From positions 80,226,641 through 80,290,640 of the forward strand of contig NC_090946.1 of the NCBI RefSeq assembly GCF_040807025.1: a DNA stretch of 64,000 bases, in the 5' to 3' direction. The position numbers and the translations under genes are program-made. Under the pieces are notes generated by a model. The model worked only from the letters and a program-made list of their open reading frames with translations. It searched no databases and was not told where the DNA came from. This stretch comes from Struthio camelus. Lineage: Eukaryota; Chordata; Aves; Struthioniformes; Struthionidae. Below are positions 50,701-62,295 of the stretch, piece after piece. Within the stretch, counting starts at the first letter, position 1; each line of letters starts with the position of its first letter.

Positions 50701-51609
50701 GGCGAGAATGAAACTGTTGCTTTTCAGGAGACAAGGCAGCAGGCCCGGCCATCCAGAAATCAGCTGAAGCTGGCAAGAAGGAGCCAGAAGATGGTCAGCA
50801 TTTGTTACAGCATGGCATCTGGGAGACCACAGCGTTTTTGTCTGTGAATGATCCTGGCCAAGTCTTTGCAAGTGCTGAAACGGCTGCACAGCTTGGCCTC
50901 GGCTGAGCTACGTGCACGAGCTCGTCTCAGCTATGCGTTCAGGATCCGGCCCTTGGGATATGGTATCGATCTGGGACAAGTATTGCATGGAGATGTGAGG
51001 AAAAATCACCTGGTGGGCTTCCTTCCTGGAGTCACTGTCCCCCATTCCCAACACCTGCATGGCCAGGCTTGGCCTCGCTGTCATGCTGTTTGCAGATTTA
51101 ACCACCACATCCCCCATCACCGATCTGGACGACGGTGCAGGAACGCTGCTGCGGCCCCGGGCGTTTTGAGCAGATTCGGCAGAACCTCACTTGACGCATC
51201 CTCCCATTTGGACCATGAGCCACCAAAAGCTTTAACTGCCCAGTCCCACCCAGAAACCAGGCAGGGGCCCTGGGGTGGGAGATCCCAGCCAGCCCAGAGC
51301 CGGTCCATCCCCATCACCCCAGCAGGGGATCGGGGCTGGACAGGACCGCAGGGCTCTCCTGCTCCTTCCCTATGTCCCACAGCACGTCTACCCCATGTAG
51401 ACCAGCCCAGGCTTATGTTTTCCAGCTCTAAAAATCTCTGATGATGGTGATTCTTCTCCCTTTGTGGGCCTCTACTCCCTTACAGCTAGTCTTCCCTCAG
51501 CTCTAACCTGAATCTTTCTCTCTGTGATTTACCTGTCGCTTCTTGTCTCTCCATTGTGGACGTGGGAACAGAGTACTTCCTCTCTCTTTTCAGTTGTCTT
51601 TTATCGACC
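47786..51609. other. intergenic, no gene recognised
   Basis: Moderately GC-rich sequence with a CpG-dense patch around 48110-48330. Open frames of up to about 200 codons exist on both strands (for example at 50848-51441) but show no family resemblance, no convincing splice context and heavy overlap. Confidence 0.6.
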
Positions 51610-51742
51610 TGAAGATGTTATCACCAGTCGCCCTCCGTTGTTCTTTCTCTAGGGCAAACAGCTTGACTTCCTCTGACCTTTCCTCATCCGTCATGTTTCC
51701 AAGATCTCTGACTATTCCCGTTGTTTTCCTCTTGACTCTCAC
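51610..51742 (-). mobile_element. old antisense CR1/L3-type LINE relic
   Basis: The reverse complement aligns in order with 57630-57770 of the young CR1 (end of ORF2). It runs from GAGAGTCAAGAGGAAAACAA over a GATGAGGAAAGGTCAGAGGA block to CTGTTTGCCCTAGAGAAAGA and GGGCGAC. Identity is low to moderate with small gaps, so this is a far older copy than the two other CR1s in the window. The frame is degenerate. Confidence 0.7.
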
Positions 51743-53749
51743 TCCTTAGTCCGTGTCTTTTGCAAAGCATCTGGAGAGCGAAGCTCAGGCGGAGGCAGTG
51801 GCCATGGCATGCGGCATGGAAAGATTTCACATCTCTGACCCACCATGGGATGCGGATGCTCAAAGTCTGCATTGCTTCAAGGGGAGACCAGATGTGTTTG
51901 TGGAAAATAAATCTACCAAGCGTTGCTAAATACCCAGAAGCCACATCAAGGAGTCTGAGTTGAACATAGCTGGAAGCTGAGAGAGCACCAGCGGAAGCAC
52001 ATGCTCATGCCCAGCACCTGCTGTTGGCTCCTGCTGGAGGGGAGATACTGGGATGCATGAACTTGGGACCCTGTGCAGCCAATCTTCTGCTCCAGAGCAA
52101 TGCTCCTGGCTTTCACCTTCCTCAGGCATTTGTTGGCCTGCGTCCAGCCTGAGGCGACCAGCTGTGGAAAAGAGGCAAGAAGAGACCCAGGCCTGGCAGC
52201 ACCGGTAGCCCTGCCGCCTCCTGTATCGCAGCGAACGGCTGATGAAGGAGAGCCTTGGTCCTCAGCAGCTCTGCTCCTCCGTCTCGGTGACTTCAGCTAG
52301 CCCACATCTCCTGAGTTTGCCTGTGACACAGGGCTGCACCAGAAACCTTACTGAAGCCCAACCCCACCGCTCAGCCCCATGCACAGAGCCCTCGACAGGG
52401 CCATGGAAGGAAATCAGGTTTGACGTGAGTCTCGTGACACGTTCGTGCACCGCTGTGCTTGCAAGTCACCGCAATTCTCCCCGGTCCTGGCCTGAGGAAA
52501 GCTCACCTACCCTCCCGTCCCAAAGGAGCTCCGGGATCGCTCCGCAACCACTGCAGTCAGTCCTCAGTTCATCAGACCCGGCTCGGTGGATAACATCTAC
52601 CTTACCGAACCACTCTCTGGTCTGCTCTTTCTCTACTTTTCCAGCACTAACTCTGTTTCTGGCCCACTGGCAAATGACCTGTCCAGTGAAGACTGGAAGC
52701 AAAAAAAACCATGAGATACATGGTTGTCATGCTCAGTTGTCCCTGCGGCATCTGTCGCCGCTCTCCCTCCTGCCGCGCGGGGGGCTCACGCTGCAGCCAG
52801 CGCCGGATGGCTCCGGTGCCCCCTCCTCTGCTCTGACCTTTCTGATTTTGCACACGTGCTCGTGCCGGCTGCTCCTTATCCCTGGTGCCCCAGCTTCTGT
52901 CTCCGTCTGTCTGCTGTGTGATGTTACTGAAGAGCTCACGGCTTACCCCCAAGCCCCGTTTTGTTTGGACTTTTCTCCCACTGGCTCTTACCAGTCCTGA
53001 TTCATTGGCCTCTGCGTTCTTGAAAGGCACCTCTTTAAGTTTCTCTTCTCTATCCTTCCCTGCCAAAGGAGTCCCACACTTCAGTGTTGCTGCTATCACA
53101 ATTGCCCTTTGGGTTGGCCTTCTCACCCTGCTTCTGCCCATTGCCGCCCACGCTTTAATAGATGCATTCGTTTTCTGATTAATATTCCCCAATTCTTTTT
53201 GTTCGACTCGGAAAACTTCAGCGGAGCCACTACACACCGTTCAGCAGCAGCTCTTTTTTACCAAGATGCCCCAGTATTCCCACACGTGGCGTGGTCCCGG
53301 CTCTACCAGTAGCCCATAAGTCATTGCCCTGCTGCCGGCCTCTGCATTCCCACCTGTAACATGGGGAGAAAACCGCTGACGTCCTGCACAGCAGGGACGC
53401 GACAGCGGGGAGACCTGCAGGGAGAAGGACCGGCTGGGAGGCGCGTGGGGTCCTGCAGTGGCCTTTGCTGCAGCCGTTTGTACCGGGATGTCACCGGGGA
53501 AGTCCAGCAGCCTGTGGCTGGCCGAGGGTGCCCACGAGCACCCCAAACACAGTGACCGCTGCTGGGAGATGTTCGGGTCTGATTTGTTCCGGGTGCCCAT
53601 AGACGCCCTGGTGAAGCAGCCATGCAGGACAATGCTGGAGTTGCTCTCTCCGCCACGAGCTGGGCAAATTTGGGTGATTAATCCCCCACCCCTCACCCCC
53701 CCAAAAAAAGTTGTCCTGCGATGTAGCTTGGACTATCTGAGCTGGCTGC
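51743..53749. other. intergenic, no gene recognised
   Basis: Open frames of 252 codons (+, 52242-53000) and 196 codons (-, 52647-53237) overlap each other and resemble no known protein. The composition is C/T-rich on the + strand. CpG content rises towards the right end. Confidence 0.6.
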
Positions 53750-56000
53750 CCTCTGCTTCGGGCGGCTTTATCGGGCTGCGCGGAGCAAACATCCCGCTCC
53801 GGCACAAATCCCCCTCGCGCCTGGGTCACGTCAGCCTCTTCGCTCACGTGCCCGTCATCAGCTCTGATTGCAGCCGGGACTTTACACCTCTGTGACACGT
53901 GTTTCGATTAAAGAAATAGATGTTCAGAGCTTTTATTTCTCGGCAGCGGCCGGCGGCAGCGTATGAGCAATAGCTGGCAAAGCGCGCTGGCTCCATCCTC
54001 GTGTGCCTTCCTCCTCCTCCTCCTCCTCGCTGAAGCGCTGACCGGTGAAGTCTCGCTGCCGAGCGCAGCGGCTGGAGCGGGCCGGCAGGAGAGGTGTGAT
54101 TTCTAGCCAGGCTGTGATTTATGGGCCCCGCTGCAAGGCTTGTTTGGCCTTCGGGGCCTTGCAGCGCGGGGGAGCTTCCTGCCCGCGGGGCCGCCCGTGC
54201 GGTCGGGATGGGAACGAAGCGGCCGCCTTTCCGGAGGGGGCTGCTCCCGCCGGCCTCTCCTTCCCCCTCGCCGGGCTCCTGGGACGGGGGGGGGCGGACG
54301 GGCAGCTCGTCCCCGGGGAGCCCGAGCAAACGCTGCTGCTTTTCGGGAGCCGCCGGAAAACGGGGGGAATCGCGCGGCTGAGCGGAGCCCCCGGGCCGGC
54401 TTTGGCAGAAGGCGCCGCGGGAAACTCGGCGCGCCGGGCCAAAATCCCGGCGGCGACGACCCGCGAGAAAAAGCCGCTCCGGGGTCCAGCGGCGGCACGG
54501 GGCAGGAGAGCTGCTCCGCTCTCGCCGGGATTTGGCCGGCGGCTCCCGCGCGTCTCGCGTCGGTCTCGTCCTCGCCGACGGCCGGCGGGGACGAGCCGCT
54601 CTCCTCGCCCTCCGATAGCGGGAAAAGCCCCGGGCCTGGAGCCAATTTCCCCCCCGGCCGTTTGGGAGGGGAGAGCCGGGGCCGGGGAGATAACGGGAGG
54701 CGTTTGGGCCGCGGGGCGGGTTGGGCGCCGCGGGGCTGCTGCCAGCGCCTTGTTTCCCGCGGGCGGCCGGCGCGGGGGGCTTTCCCGCAGCTCCCACGGC
54801 ACCCGCGCGGGAAACGCCTGGGAAACGGCCATGAATAATTACCGGCGTGATTCGGGGATTTATTTCCCCCCCCGCCCCCCTGCTTCCCAGTAAATGACTG
54901 ACAAAGAGATGCTTCCCGCTAGCTAGCCGGCTCTGTAGATGATGGTTTCGGAGTCATCAAATAAACGATTCGCGATGTTGTTGTTGTTGTTGCTGACTAG
55001 CAGCGAGGAACGGGCGCCGGGTGCCCCTCCGGCCGCCCGGGGACGTCAGCCGAGCGTTGCGGGACGTCTGGCTTTTCTTCCCGCCTCGGCTCCGTAGGAC
55101 AAACGCAGCCTTCAAGTTTGCAAAGTCAAACGACCCGGAGGCCCTTCCGGCGGTGGAGAAAAGCCAGAACGGGAGCGACGAAGGCTCCACCGATCTGGAG
55201 GACGGCAGAAAGCGGTTTTGCCTGTCACAGGAGACCGGGGGAGTCGTGGGGGTTGTTAGGACGGTTGAAGGTTTGGGCTGGAATCGCCCCCTCTCCCCTG
55301 GGCGCCCGCGGACCGGCGCTGCGGCCAAGGGCGCGTCGAGCTGGCGGAGGGGTCTGATCCCCGTCGCGCGTCGTCTTCCCAGTGGCCGCTGACGTTCGTT
55401 CCGCCACTTTTAGCCAAAAAGGCTTCGCAGACGGCTTGTTTTTTGGGATGACCTCATCCCAACGCAGCGCTTGCTGCCTCGGTCTCCGCGCAAAACCCGT
55501 TACAGCGGCAGCGGGCAAGCTGGCCCGGTCCCCGGGCGCCGAGGGACCAAGGATGATGCCTCCAGCAGCCCGTCGGCGCTCGAGGGCTAGAGCACCTGCG
55601 AGGAGGCCAAGGCAGCCATTCCCTGGAGAGGGAGCGGACGGTTTTGGAGAGTGGGTGCGGGAGACGCCCGCCGGCGTCCTGCAGCAGCCTTGGGGCGGCA
55701 GAAGCGGGCTCTCCACGTCCTTCTGGGCTTTTCCCTTACGAAGCCAGGAAGATCCAACCCTGATCGAACGGACAAGGTGGCCGTCTGCGGCGGATGAGCT
55801 TCTGCAAGAAGGACCGAGGTGGATTTTCCAGCCGACCAAGAGGGAAGCGCAGAGCGGAGGTGGCCGCTGCGCTCGGGGGAAGCCATGGAAAAGAGCCCAG
55901 CGAAGGGTCTCGTTAGCCCGCTGACAACGGCGAACCAGGGTCCGGGCCGCCGGAGCCGCCGGTAGGCTCGTTCAGCAGGGAAATGAGCCGCGGTTTCCTA
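53750..56000. promoter_or_regulatory. CpG island, candidate promoter of the next gene (FERMT2?)
   Basis: CpG dinucleotides are dense throughout, most strongly at 54040-54830, with many GGGCGG/CCGCCC (Sp1-type) and CCGCGG words. A (TCC)n run lies at about 54009-54028 and a (GTT)n run at about 54976-54992. All six frames are long and open here simply because GC-rich sequence has few stops, so none is taken as a gene. In vertebrates FERMT2 commonly follows DDHD1 in the same orientation, so this may be its promoter. No kindlin-2 coding sequence is visible in the window. The island itself is seen directly; its assignment is inference. Confidence 0.7.
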
Positions 56001-56834
56001 GCCGTAGGGTAATTAGACCTTGGCTCAGCTCATCAACGGAGGCGGTTGCTTGCTCCAGCTCGGCGTTTCTTATTTAAGAGTAGTTATCTTGTTAAAACTA
56101 TGACTTATCCCACCTGCAGGGATGTCTTTTGTAGCCTTTGGGCGCCAAGGTCCAAGCTGGATGATGGTTCCTGTCTCAGACCTCGGTCTCCAGCTCCCTC
56201 CCACATGTTCCCGGCCATCAGGAGCAGAGAGACCCGGCGGCACGGCCCGCGGCCGGCCGGTGACTCCCGCAGCACTCCTGTCTGCCGGGACACACATGAT
56301 GCCGCACGTCGGGGCCCTGGCGGCTCCCGGAGAGGCAGAGCATCCAAGCAAATGCTCTCTTCGTTGGACATCCTGAACTTCCCTGCAGGGTAACGGGACA
56401 AGCAGTCCGGCCTGAAGACATCGGGACTTGAGGCTGGAAGATCTACCAGTCTCCTGGCCCTCAAACTCCATGAAGACACAAAATTACAGCCTGCCTAGTC
56501 AGATAAAACAGCGTTGAGCGTGCCCTCGTTCTCAGGAAGACCATAGCTTCCAGCGGGCATAAGGGAGCACTGCTTTACTGCCGCGTAGTGATGTATGGAG
56601 ACGCTAAATCATTTTTGCAAGACTAATTAGAGCCATCTAGAAAGGCTGACCCTCCTTTTCCCAAGAGGCCCTTCAGGACCTTAAGCTCAAAAATGATCCG
56701 TCCATTTGTTAGCAAGCTCCTAAACAGCCGTCTGCCTACGCAGGCTACCTACGCACTGGAGCTACCCTACAACCTGGACGAGACCAGTGGCTATTCAGGC
56801 CAATAAAGAAGCCGGGTCGCGTGGACATCTCCGC
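56001..56834. other. no gene recognised
   Basis: A transition from the CpG island to the CR1 element, with CpG still frequent at 56200-56350. Nothing else was recognised. Confidence 0.6.
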
Positions 56835-58089
56835 CAGGGAAGAAGGGATGGGTGGACGAAATCATGCTTGACCAATCTGATAGCCTTCTATGACGGAATG
56901 ACTGGCTGGGTAGACGAGGGCAGAGCAGTGGGTGTTGTCTACCTGGACTTCAGCAAGGCTTTTGACACTGTCTCCCATCACATCCTCCTAGGTGAACTCA
57001 GGAAGTGTGGGCTAGACGAGTGGACAGTGAGGTGGATTGAGAACTGGCTGCATGGCCGAGCTCAGAGGGTTGTGGTGAATGGCGCAGAATCAAGTTGGAG
57101 GCCTGTGGCTAGCGGTGTCCCCCAGGGGTCAGTCCTGGGCCCAGTCTTGTTCAATATATTCATCAATGACCTGGAGGAAGGGACAGAGTGCCCCCTCAGC
57201 AAGTTTGCTGATGATACTAAACTGGGGGGAGAGGCTAACACACCAGAAGGCTGTGCTGCCATTGAGAGGGACCTGGACAGGCTGGAGAGCTGGATGGAGA
57301 GGAACCTCCTGAAGTTCAACAAAGGCAAGTGCAGGGTCCTGCACCTGGGCAGGAATAACCCCCTGCACCAGGACAGGCTGGGGGCTGACCTGCTGGAGAG
57401 CAGCTCTGCCGAGAAGGACCTGGGAGTGCTGGCGGACAACAAGGTGACCACGAGCCAGCAGTGTGGCCTTGTGGCCCAGAAGGCCAATGGGATCCTGGGG
57501 TGCATTAGGCAGAGCGTTGCCAGCAGGTCGAGGGAGGTGATCCTGCCCCTCTCCTCAGCCCTGGTGAGGCCTCCCCTGGAGTACTGCGTCCAGTTCTGGG
57601 CTCCCCAGGACAAGAGAGACATGGCACTCCTGGAGAGAGTCCAGCGGAGGGCTACCAAGATGATGAGAGGGCTGGAGCATCTCTCCTATGAAGAAAGACT
57701 GCAAGAGCTGGGCCTGTTCAGCCTGGAGAAGAGAAGATTGAGAGGGGATCTCATCAACGTGTACAAGTATCTGAAGGGGGAGCGTCAAGAGGATGAGGCC
57801 AGTCTCTTCTCCGTGGTGCCCAGCAACAGGACAAGAGGCAACGGGCAGAAACTGAACCACAGGAGGTTCCATCTGAACCTGAGAAAAAACTTCTTCACTG
57901 TGAGGGTGACAGAGCACTGGAGCAGGTTGCCCAGAGAGGTGGTGGAGTCTCCTCCGCTGGAGATATTCAAAACCCGTCTGGATGTGATCCTGGTCAACGT
58001 GCCCTAGGTGACCCTGCTTGAGCAGGGGGGTTGGACTAGCTGATCTCCAGAGGTCCCTGCCGACCTCAACCGCGCTGTGATTCTGTGAC
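56835..58089 (+). mobile_element. CR1 LINE, 5'-truncated, young copy
   Basis: About 1.25 kb of CR1, covering the second half of ORF2, the short 3' UTR and the 3' terminus, which ends around GATTCTGTG. The 5' boundary is approximate: clear homology starts at about 56858 and a diverged stretch may reach 56835. Frame and sequence are well preserved, so the insertion is relatively recent. It lies between two CpG-rich blocks. Confidence 0.95.
56859..58007 (+). pseudogene. CR1 ORF2 fragment (reverse transcriptase, C-terminal half)
   Basis: An open frame without stops or frameshifts runs through CR1 homology to TAG at 58005-58007. It could be read from an ATG at 56787 in flanking sequence, which is probably not a real start. 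Visible reverse-transcriptase motifs, in order, are [14 protein letters not shown], with its catalytic Asp, then [14 protein letters not shown], then FADDTKLGG, with the catalytic Asp pair at 57210-57215. The thumb region and the C-terminal [20 protein letters not shown] follow. The endonuclease domain and the first part of the reverse transcriptase are missing, so the copy cannot retrotranspose by itself. Confidence 0.92.
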
Positions 58090-59387
58090 GAGGGAGTGGC
58101 GTCACCTGGCGCGTTTCCTCCGCCAGCGGCGCGGCCCTTCTCTTGGCTAGGAAACGCTCCTTTTTGGACACCGAACGTCGCCGGGGTCCGAAAGGAGCTC
58201 GTGGGGTGGGGAGGGGGGGAAACGGCGCAGGTGGGAGCTTGCACACGGGTTTGGGGCCATTTCTCCGGTACGACGTTCGGGAATAGTCAGAGATGTTGGG
58301 AAAAAAAAAAAAAATGCTGCAAACGGTTTTAAGAGCGGGCGGGCGGGCTGCAGCGCCGCCGGCTCCAACGGAGCCGAGCTGAATTGCATCAGCCGGGGAC
58401 CGAGTCCAAACTTTGGAGGCGCCAGTAACCCTTTCTATTTATTGCCCTATTGTTTCACGCGGGGATAACACCCAGCTATGGCCTGCCAACGCGTTGTTGT
58501 CGCAGCCGGCAAATCAGGCCGCAGCCTTTGCATTTGGGGGATTAAAAAAAAAAAAAAAAATCCCCGTTCCCCCCGCGGCCCGGCCACCGCCTTCGTCCCC
58601 CGCGGCGGCGGCTTCATCGGCTCCGTTAGCAGGTGGCGGCGGGACGGGAGGCAGCGGGGACCCCCCCGGCTCGTCCGGCCGCGCCGCTTTTCGCAGGAAA
58701 CACGGCGGCCGCGGCGGGACGGATGCACGGCTGGGTGGAGAGTGGCGGGAAGCGGATAACGCCGTGGGTTTTATTTCTCCCCCCCCCCTCCAGCACCACC
58801 TTCCTCCCTTTAGGCCAGCGCAGGCTCTTATTTAAAGCCAGTTCCTATTTCCTAGATGCAGAGATGATAAGGCTGGAGGGAAACACCGCATCGCCCGGCC
58901 TCGGCCCCGGCTCGGCCCCGGACTGCGATGCTAAGGTAGGGGTCTCGCCGAAAACATGTATTTTTATTTATGCATTAGTGCTGCTGTAGCTCTTGGGGTT
59001 TGCAAACCGCCTGAACCACCTCCGGGTGACGACATGCACCGAGGACCCCAATGAGTTTGGCAGTGCTCAAGCGCGCCAGGGCCCATGCCGGCCGGCACCC
59101 AGCACCCCTGCGCTGGCTGGGTGCCTCCTGCTCGACCCGTGCATGCCACCTCCCCCCGGTCCTCAGCCACCCTGCATGCCACCCTGGTGCCCACCGGCCG
59201 CCCTGCTCTTTGGGCCCGTGGCACGCTGGGCCCCAGCTCCTTGGGGGTTTGCACGCCAGCCACCGCTTGGTCCAATCCTCTGCATGCTGCAACCTCTGGC
59301 CACTGCTGCCCAGCTCCTCGGCCCCTTTCCAAGCTCGACCCCTGCTCCTGTCCCCCTTGCACGCTGCCCCTTTGCACACCAGGTTCC
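58090..59387. other. second CpG-rich block and C-rich minisatellite flank
   Basis: CpG is dense from 58100 to about 58940, with GGGCGGGCGGGC at 58337-58348 and many CCGCGG-like words. Poly-A runs lie at 58301-58314 and 58544-58560. From about 59000 the sequence becomes C-rich without clear periodicity until the tandem array starts. No splice-supported exon was recognised. Confidence 0.65.
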
Positions 59388-60697
59388 CGCTCCCGGGCAC
59401 CTCTCCCCGCTGCTCCCCTGATCCCGGGCACCTCTGCCCGCTGCTCCCCCCGCTCCCGGGCACCTCCGCCCGCTGCTCCCCTGATCCCGGGCACCTCCGC
59501 CCGCTGCTGCCCCTGATCCCGGGCACCTCCGCCCGCTGCTCCCCTGATCCCGGGCACCTCCGCCCGCTGCTGCCCCTGATCCCGGGCACCTCCGCCCGCT
59601 GCTCCCCTGATCCCGGGCACCTCTGCCCGCTGCTGCCCCTGATCCCGGGCACCTCCGCCCGCTGCTGCCCTGATCCCGGGCACCTCTGCCCGCTGCTGCC
59701 CCTGATCCCGGGCACCTCCGCCCGCTGCTCCCCTGATCCCGGGCACCTCTCCCCGCTGCTCCCCTGATCCCGGGCACCTCCGCCCGCTGCTGCCCTGATC
59801 CCAGGCACCTCCACCCGCTGCTCCCCTGATCCCGGGCACCTCTCCCCGCTGCTCCCCTGATCCCGGGCACCTCCGCCCGCTGCTGCCCTGATCCCGGGCA
59901 CCTCTGCCCGCTGCTGCCCCTGATCCCGGGCACCTCTGACCGCTGCTGCCCCTGATCCCGGGCACCTCTGCCCGCTGCTCCCCTGATCCCGGGCACCTCC
60001 GCCCGCTGCTGCCCTGATCCCGGGCACCTCCGCCCGCTGCTCCCCCTGATCCCGGGCACCTCCGCCCGCTGCTCCCCTGATCCTGGGCACCTCTCCCCGC
60101 TGCTGCCCCTGATCCCGGGCACCTCCGCCCGCTGCTGCCTCTGATCCCGGGCACCTCCGCCCGCTGCTCCCCTGATCCCGGGCACCTCCGCCCGCTGCTG
60201 CCCCTGATCCCGGGCACCTCTCCCCGCTGCTCCCCTGATCCCGGGCACCTCCGCCCGCTGCTCCCCCTGATCCCGGGCACCTCTGCCCGCTGCTGCCCCT
60301 GATCCCGGGCACCTCCGCCCGCTGCTGCCCCTGATCCCGGGCTCCTCTGCCCGCTGCTCCCCCGATCCCGGGCACGTCCGCCCGCTGCTGCCCCTGATCC
60401 CGGGCACCTCTGCCCGCTGCTGCCCTGATCCCGGGCACCTCTGCCCGCTGCTGCCCCTGATCCCGGGCACCTCTGCCTGCTGCCCCCCTGATCCCGGGCA
60501 CCTCCGCCCGCTGCTCCCCTGATCCCGGGCACCTCTGCCCGCTGCTGCCCCTGATCCCGGGCACCTCTGCCCGCTGCTCCCCTGATCCCGGGCACCTCCG
60601 CCCGCTGCTCCCCTGATCCCGGGCACCTCTGCCCGCTGCTGCCCCTGATCCCGGGCACCTCTGCCTGCTGCTGCCCTGATCCCGGGCACCTCTGACC

Positions 60698-61403
60698 GCT
60701 GCTGCCCCTGATCCCGGGCACCTCCGCCCGCTGCTGCCCTGATCCCGGGCACCTCTGCCCGCTGCTGCCCTGATCCCGGGCACCTCTGCCCGCTGCTCCC
60801 CTGATCCCGGGCACCTCTGCCTGCTGCCCCCCTGATCCCGGGCACCTCCGCCCGCTGCTCCCCTGATCCCGGGCACCTCTGCCCGCTGCTGCCCCTGATC
60901 CCGGGCACCTCCGCCCGCTGCTCCCCTGATCCCGGGCACCTCTGCCCGCTGCTCCCCTGATCCCGGGCACCTCCGCCCGCTGCTCCCCTGATCCCGGGCA
61001 CCTCTGACCGCTGCTGCCCCTGATCCCGGGCACCTCTGCCTGCTGCTGCCCCTGATCCCGGGCACCTCCGCCCGCTGCTGCCCTGATCCCGGGCACCTCT
61101 GCCCGCTGCTGCCCTGATCCCGGGCACCTCTGCCCGCTGCTCCCCTGATCCCGGGCACCTCTGCCTGCTGCCCCCCTGATCCCGGGCACCTCCGCCCGCT
61201 GCTCCCCTGATCCCGGGCACCTCTGCCCGCTGCTGCCCCTGATCCCGGGCACCTCCGCCCGCTGCTCCCCTGATCCCGGGCACCTCTGCCCGCTGCTCCC
61301 CTGATCCCGGGCACCTCCGCCCGCTGCTCCCCTGATCCCGGGCACCTCTGACCGCTGCTGCCCCTGATCCCGGGCACCTCTGCCTGCTGCTGCCCCTGAT
61401 CCC
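60698..61403. repeat. 344-bp tandem duplication inside the minisatellite
   Basis: Positions 60698-61059 and 61042-61403 read identically by eye at an offset of 344 bp, which is eleven units (eight of 31 bp, three of 32 bp). The rare junction CTGCTGCCCCCCTG marks the copies at 60821 and 61165, and a third, less perfect copy at 60477 keeps the same 344-bp spacing. Confidence 0.85.
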
Positions 61404-61582
61404 GGGCACCTCTGCCCGCTGCTGCCCCTGATCCCGGGCACCTCCGCCCGCTGCTGCCCCTGATCCCGGGCACCTCTCCCCGCTGCTCCCCTGATCCCGG
61501 GCACCTCTGCCCGCTGCTGCCCCTGATCCCGGGCACCTCTCCCCGCTGCTGCCCCTGATCCCGGGCACCTCTCCCCGCTGCT

Positions 61583-62295
61583 CCCCTGATCCCGGGCACC
61601 TCCGCCCGCTGCTCCCCTGATCCCGGGCACCTCTGCCCGCTGCTGCCCCTGATCCCGGGCACCTCTGACCGCTGCTGCCCTGATCCCGGGCACCTCTGCC
61701 CGCTGCTGCCCCTGATCCCGGGCACCTCTGACCGCTGCTGCCCCTGATCCCGGGCACCTCCGCCCGCTGCTCCCCTGATCCCGGGCACCTCCGCCCGCTG
61801 CTGCCCCTGATCCCGGGCACCTCTGCCTGCTGCTGCCCCTGATCCCGGGCACCTCCGCCCGCTGCTCCCCTGATCCCGGGCACCTCTCCCCGCTGCTCCC
61901 CTGATCCCGGGCACCTCCGCCCGCTGCTGCCCCTGATCCCGGGCACCTCTCCCCGCTGCTGCCCTGATCCCGGGCACCTCCGCCCGCTGCTGCCCTGATC
62001 CTGGGCACCTCCGCCCGCTGCTCCCCTGATCCCGGGCACCTCTGCCCGCTGCTGCCCCTGATCCCGGGCACCTCCGCCCGCTGCTCCCCTGATCCCGGGC
62101 ACCTCTGACCGCTGCTCCCCCTGATCCCGGGCACCTCCGCCCGCTGCTCCCCCTGATCCCGGGCACCTCTGACCGCTGCTGCCCCTGATCCCGGGCACCT
62201 CTGCCCGCTGCTCCCCTGATCCCGGGCACCTCTGCCTGCTGCTGCCCCTGATCCCGGGCACCTCTGACCACTGCTGCCCCTGATCCCGGGCACCT
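61583..62295. repeat. higher-order block, left copy of a ~713-bp duplication
   Basis: This block matches 63288-64000 at an offset of 1705 bp (55 x 31). I saw a single difference, C at 61761 against T at 63466. The rare variant CTGACCA and the single ATCCTGGG unit occur at corresponding places in both copies. Confidence 0.85.

Noticed and set aside
50848..51441. 197-codon + strand frame
   Set aside because: Low-complexity His/Pro/Ser-rich second half, no family resemblance, and a competing antisense frame.
52242..53237. Overlapping frames of 252 codons (+) and 196 codons (-)
   Set aside because: They overlap each other and resemble no protein I know. No start context, splice sites or codon pattern favours either.
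53844..54893. Open frames of up to 317 codons on both strands of the CpG island
   Set aside because: GC-rich sequence has few stops. All frames overlap and are Gly/Ala/Arg/Pro-rich without any recognisable domain.
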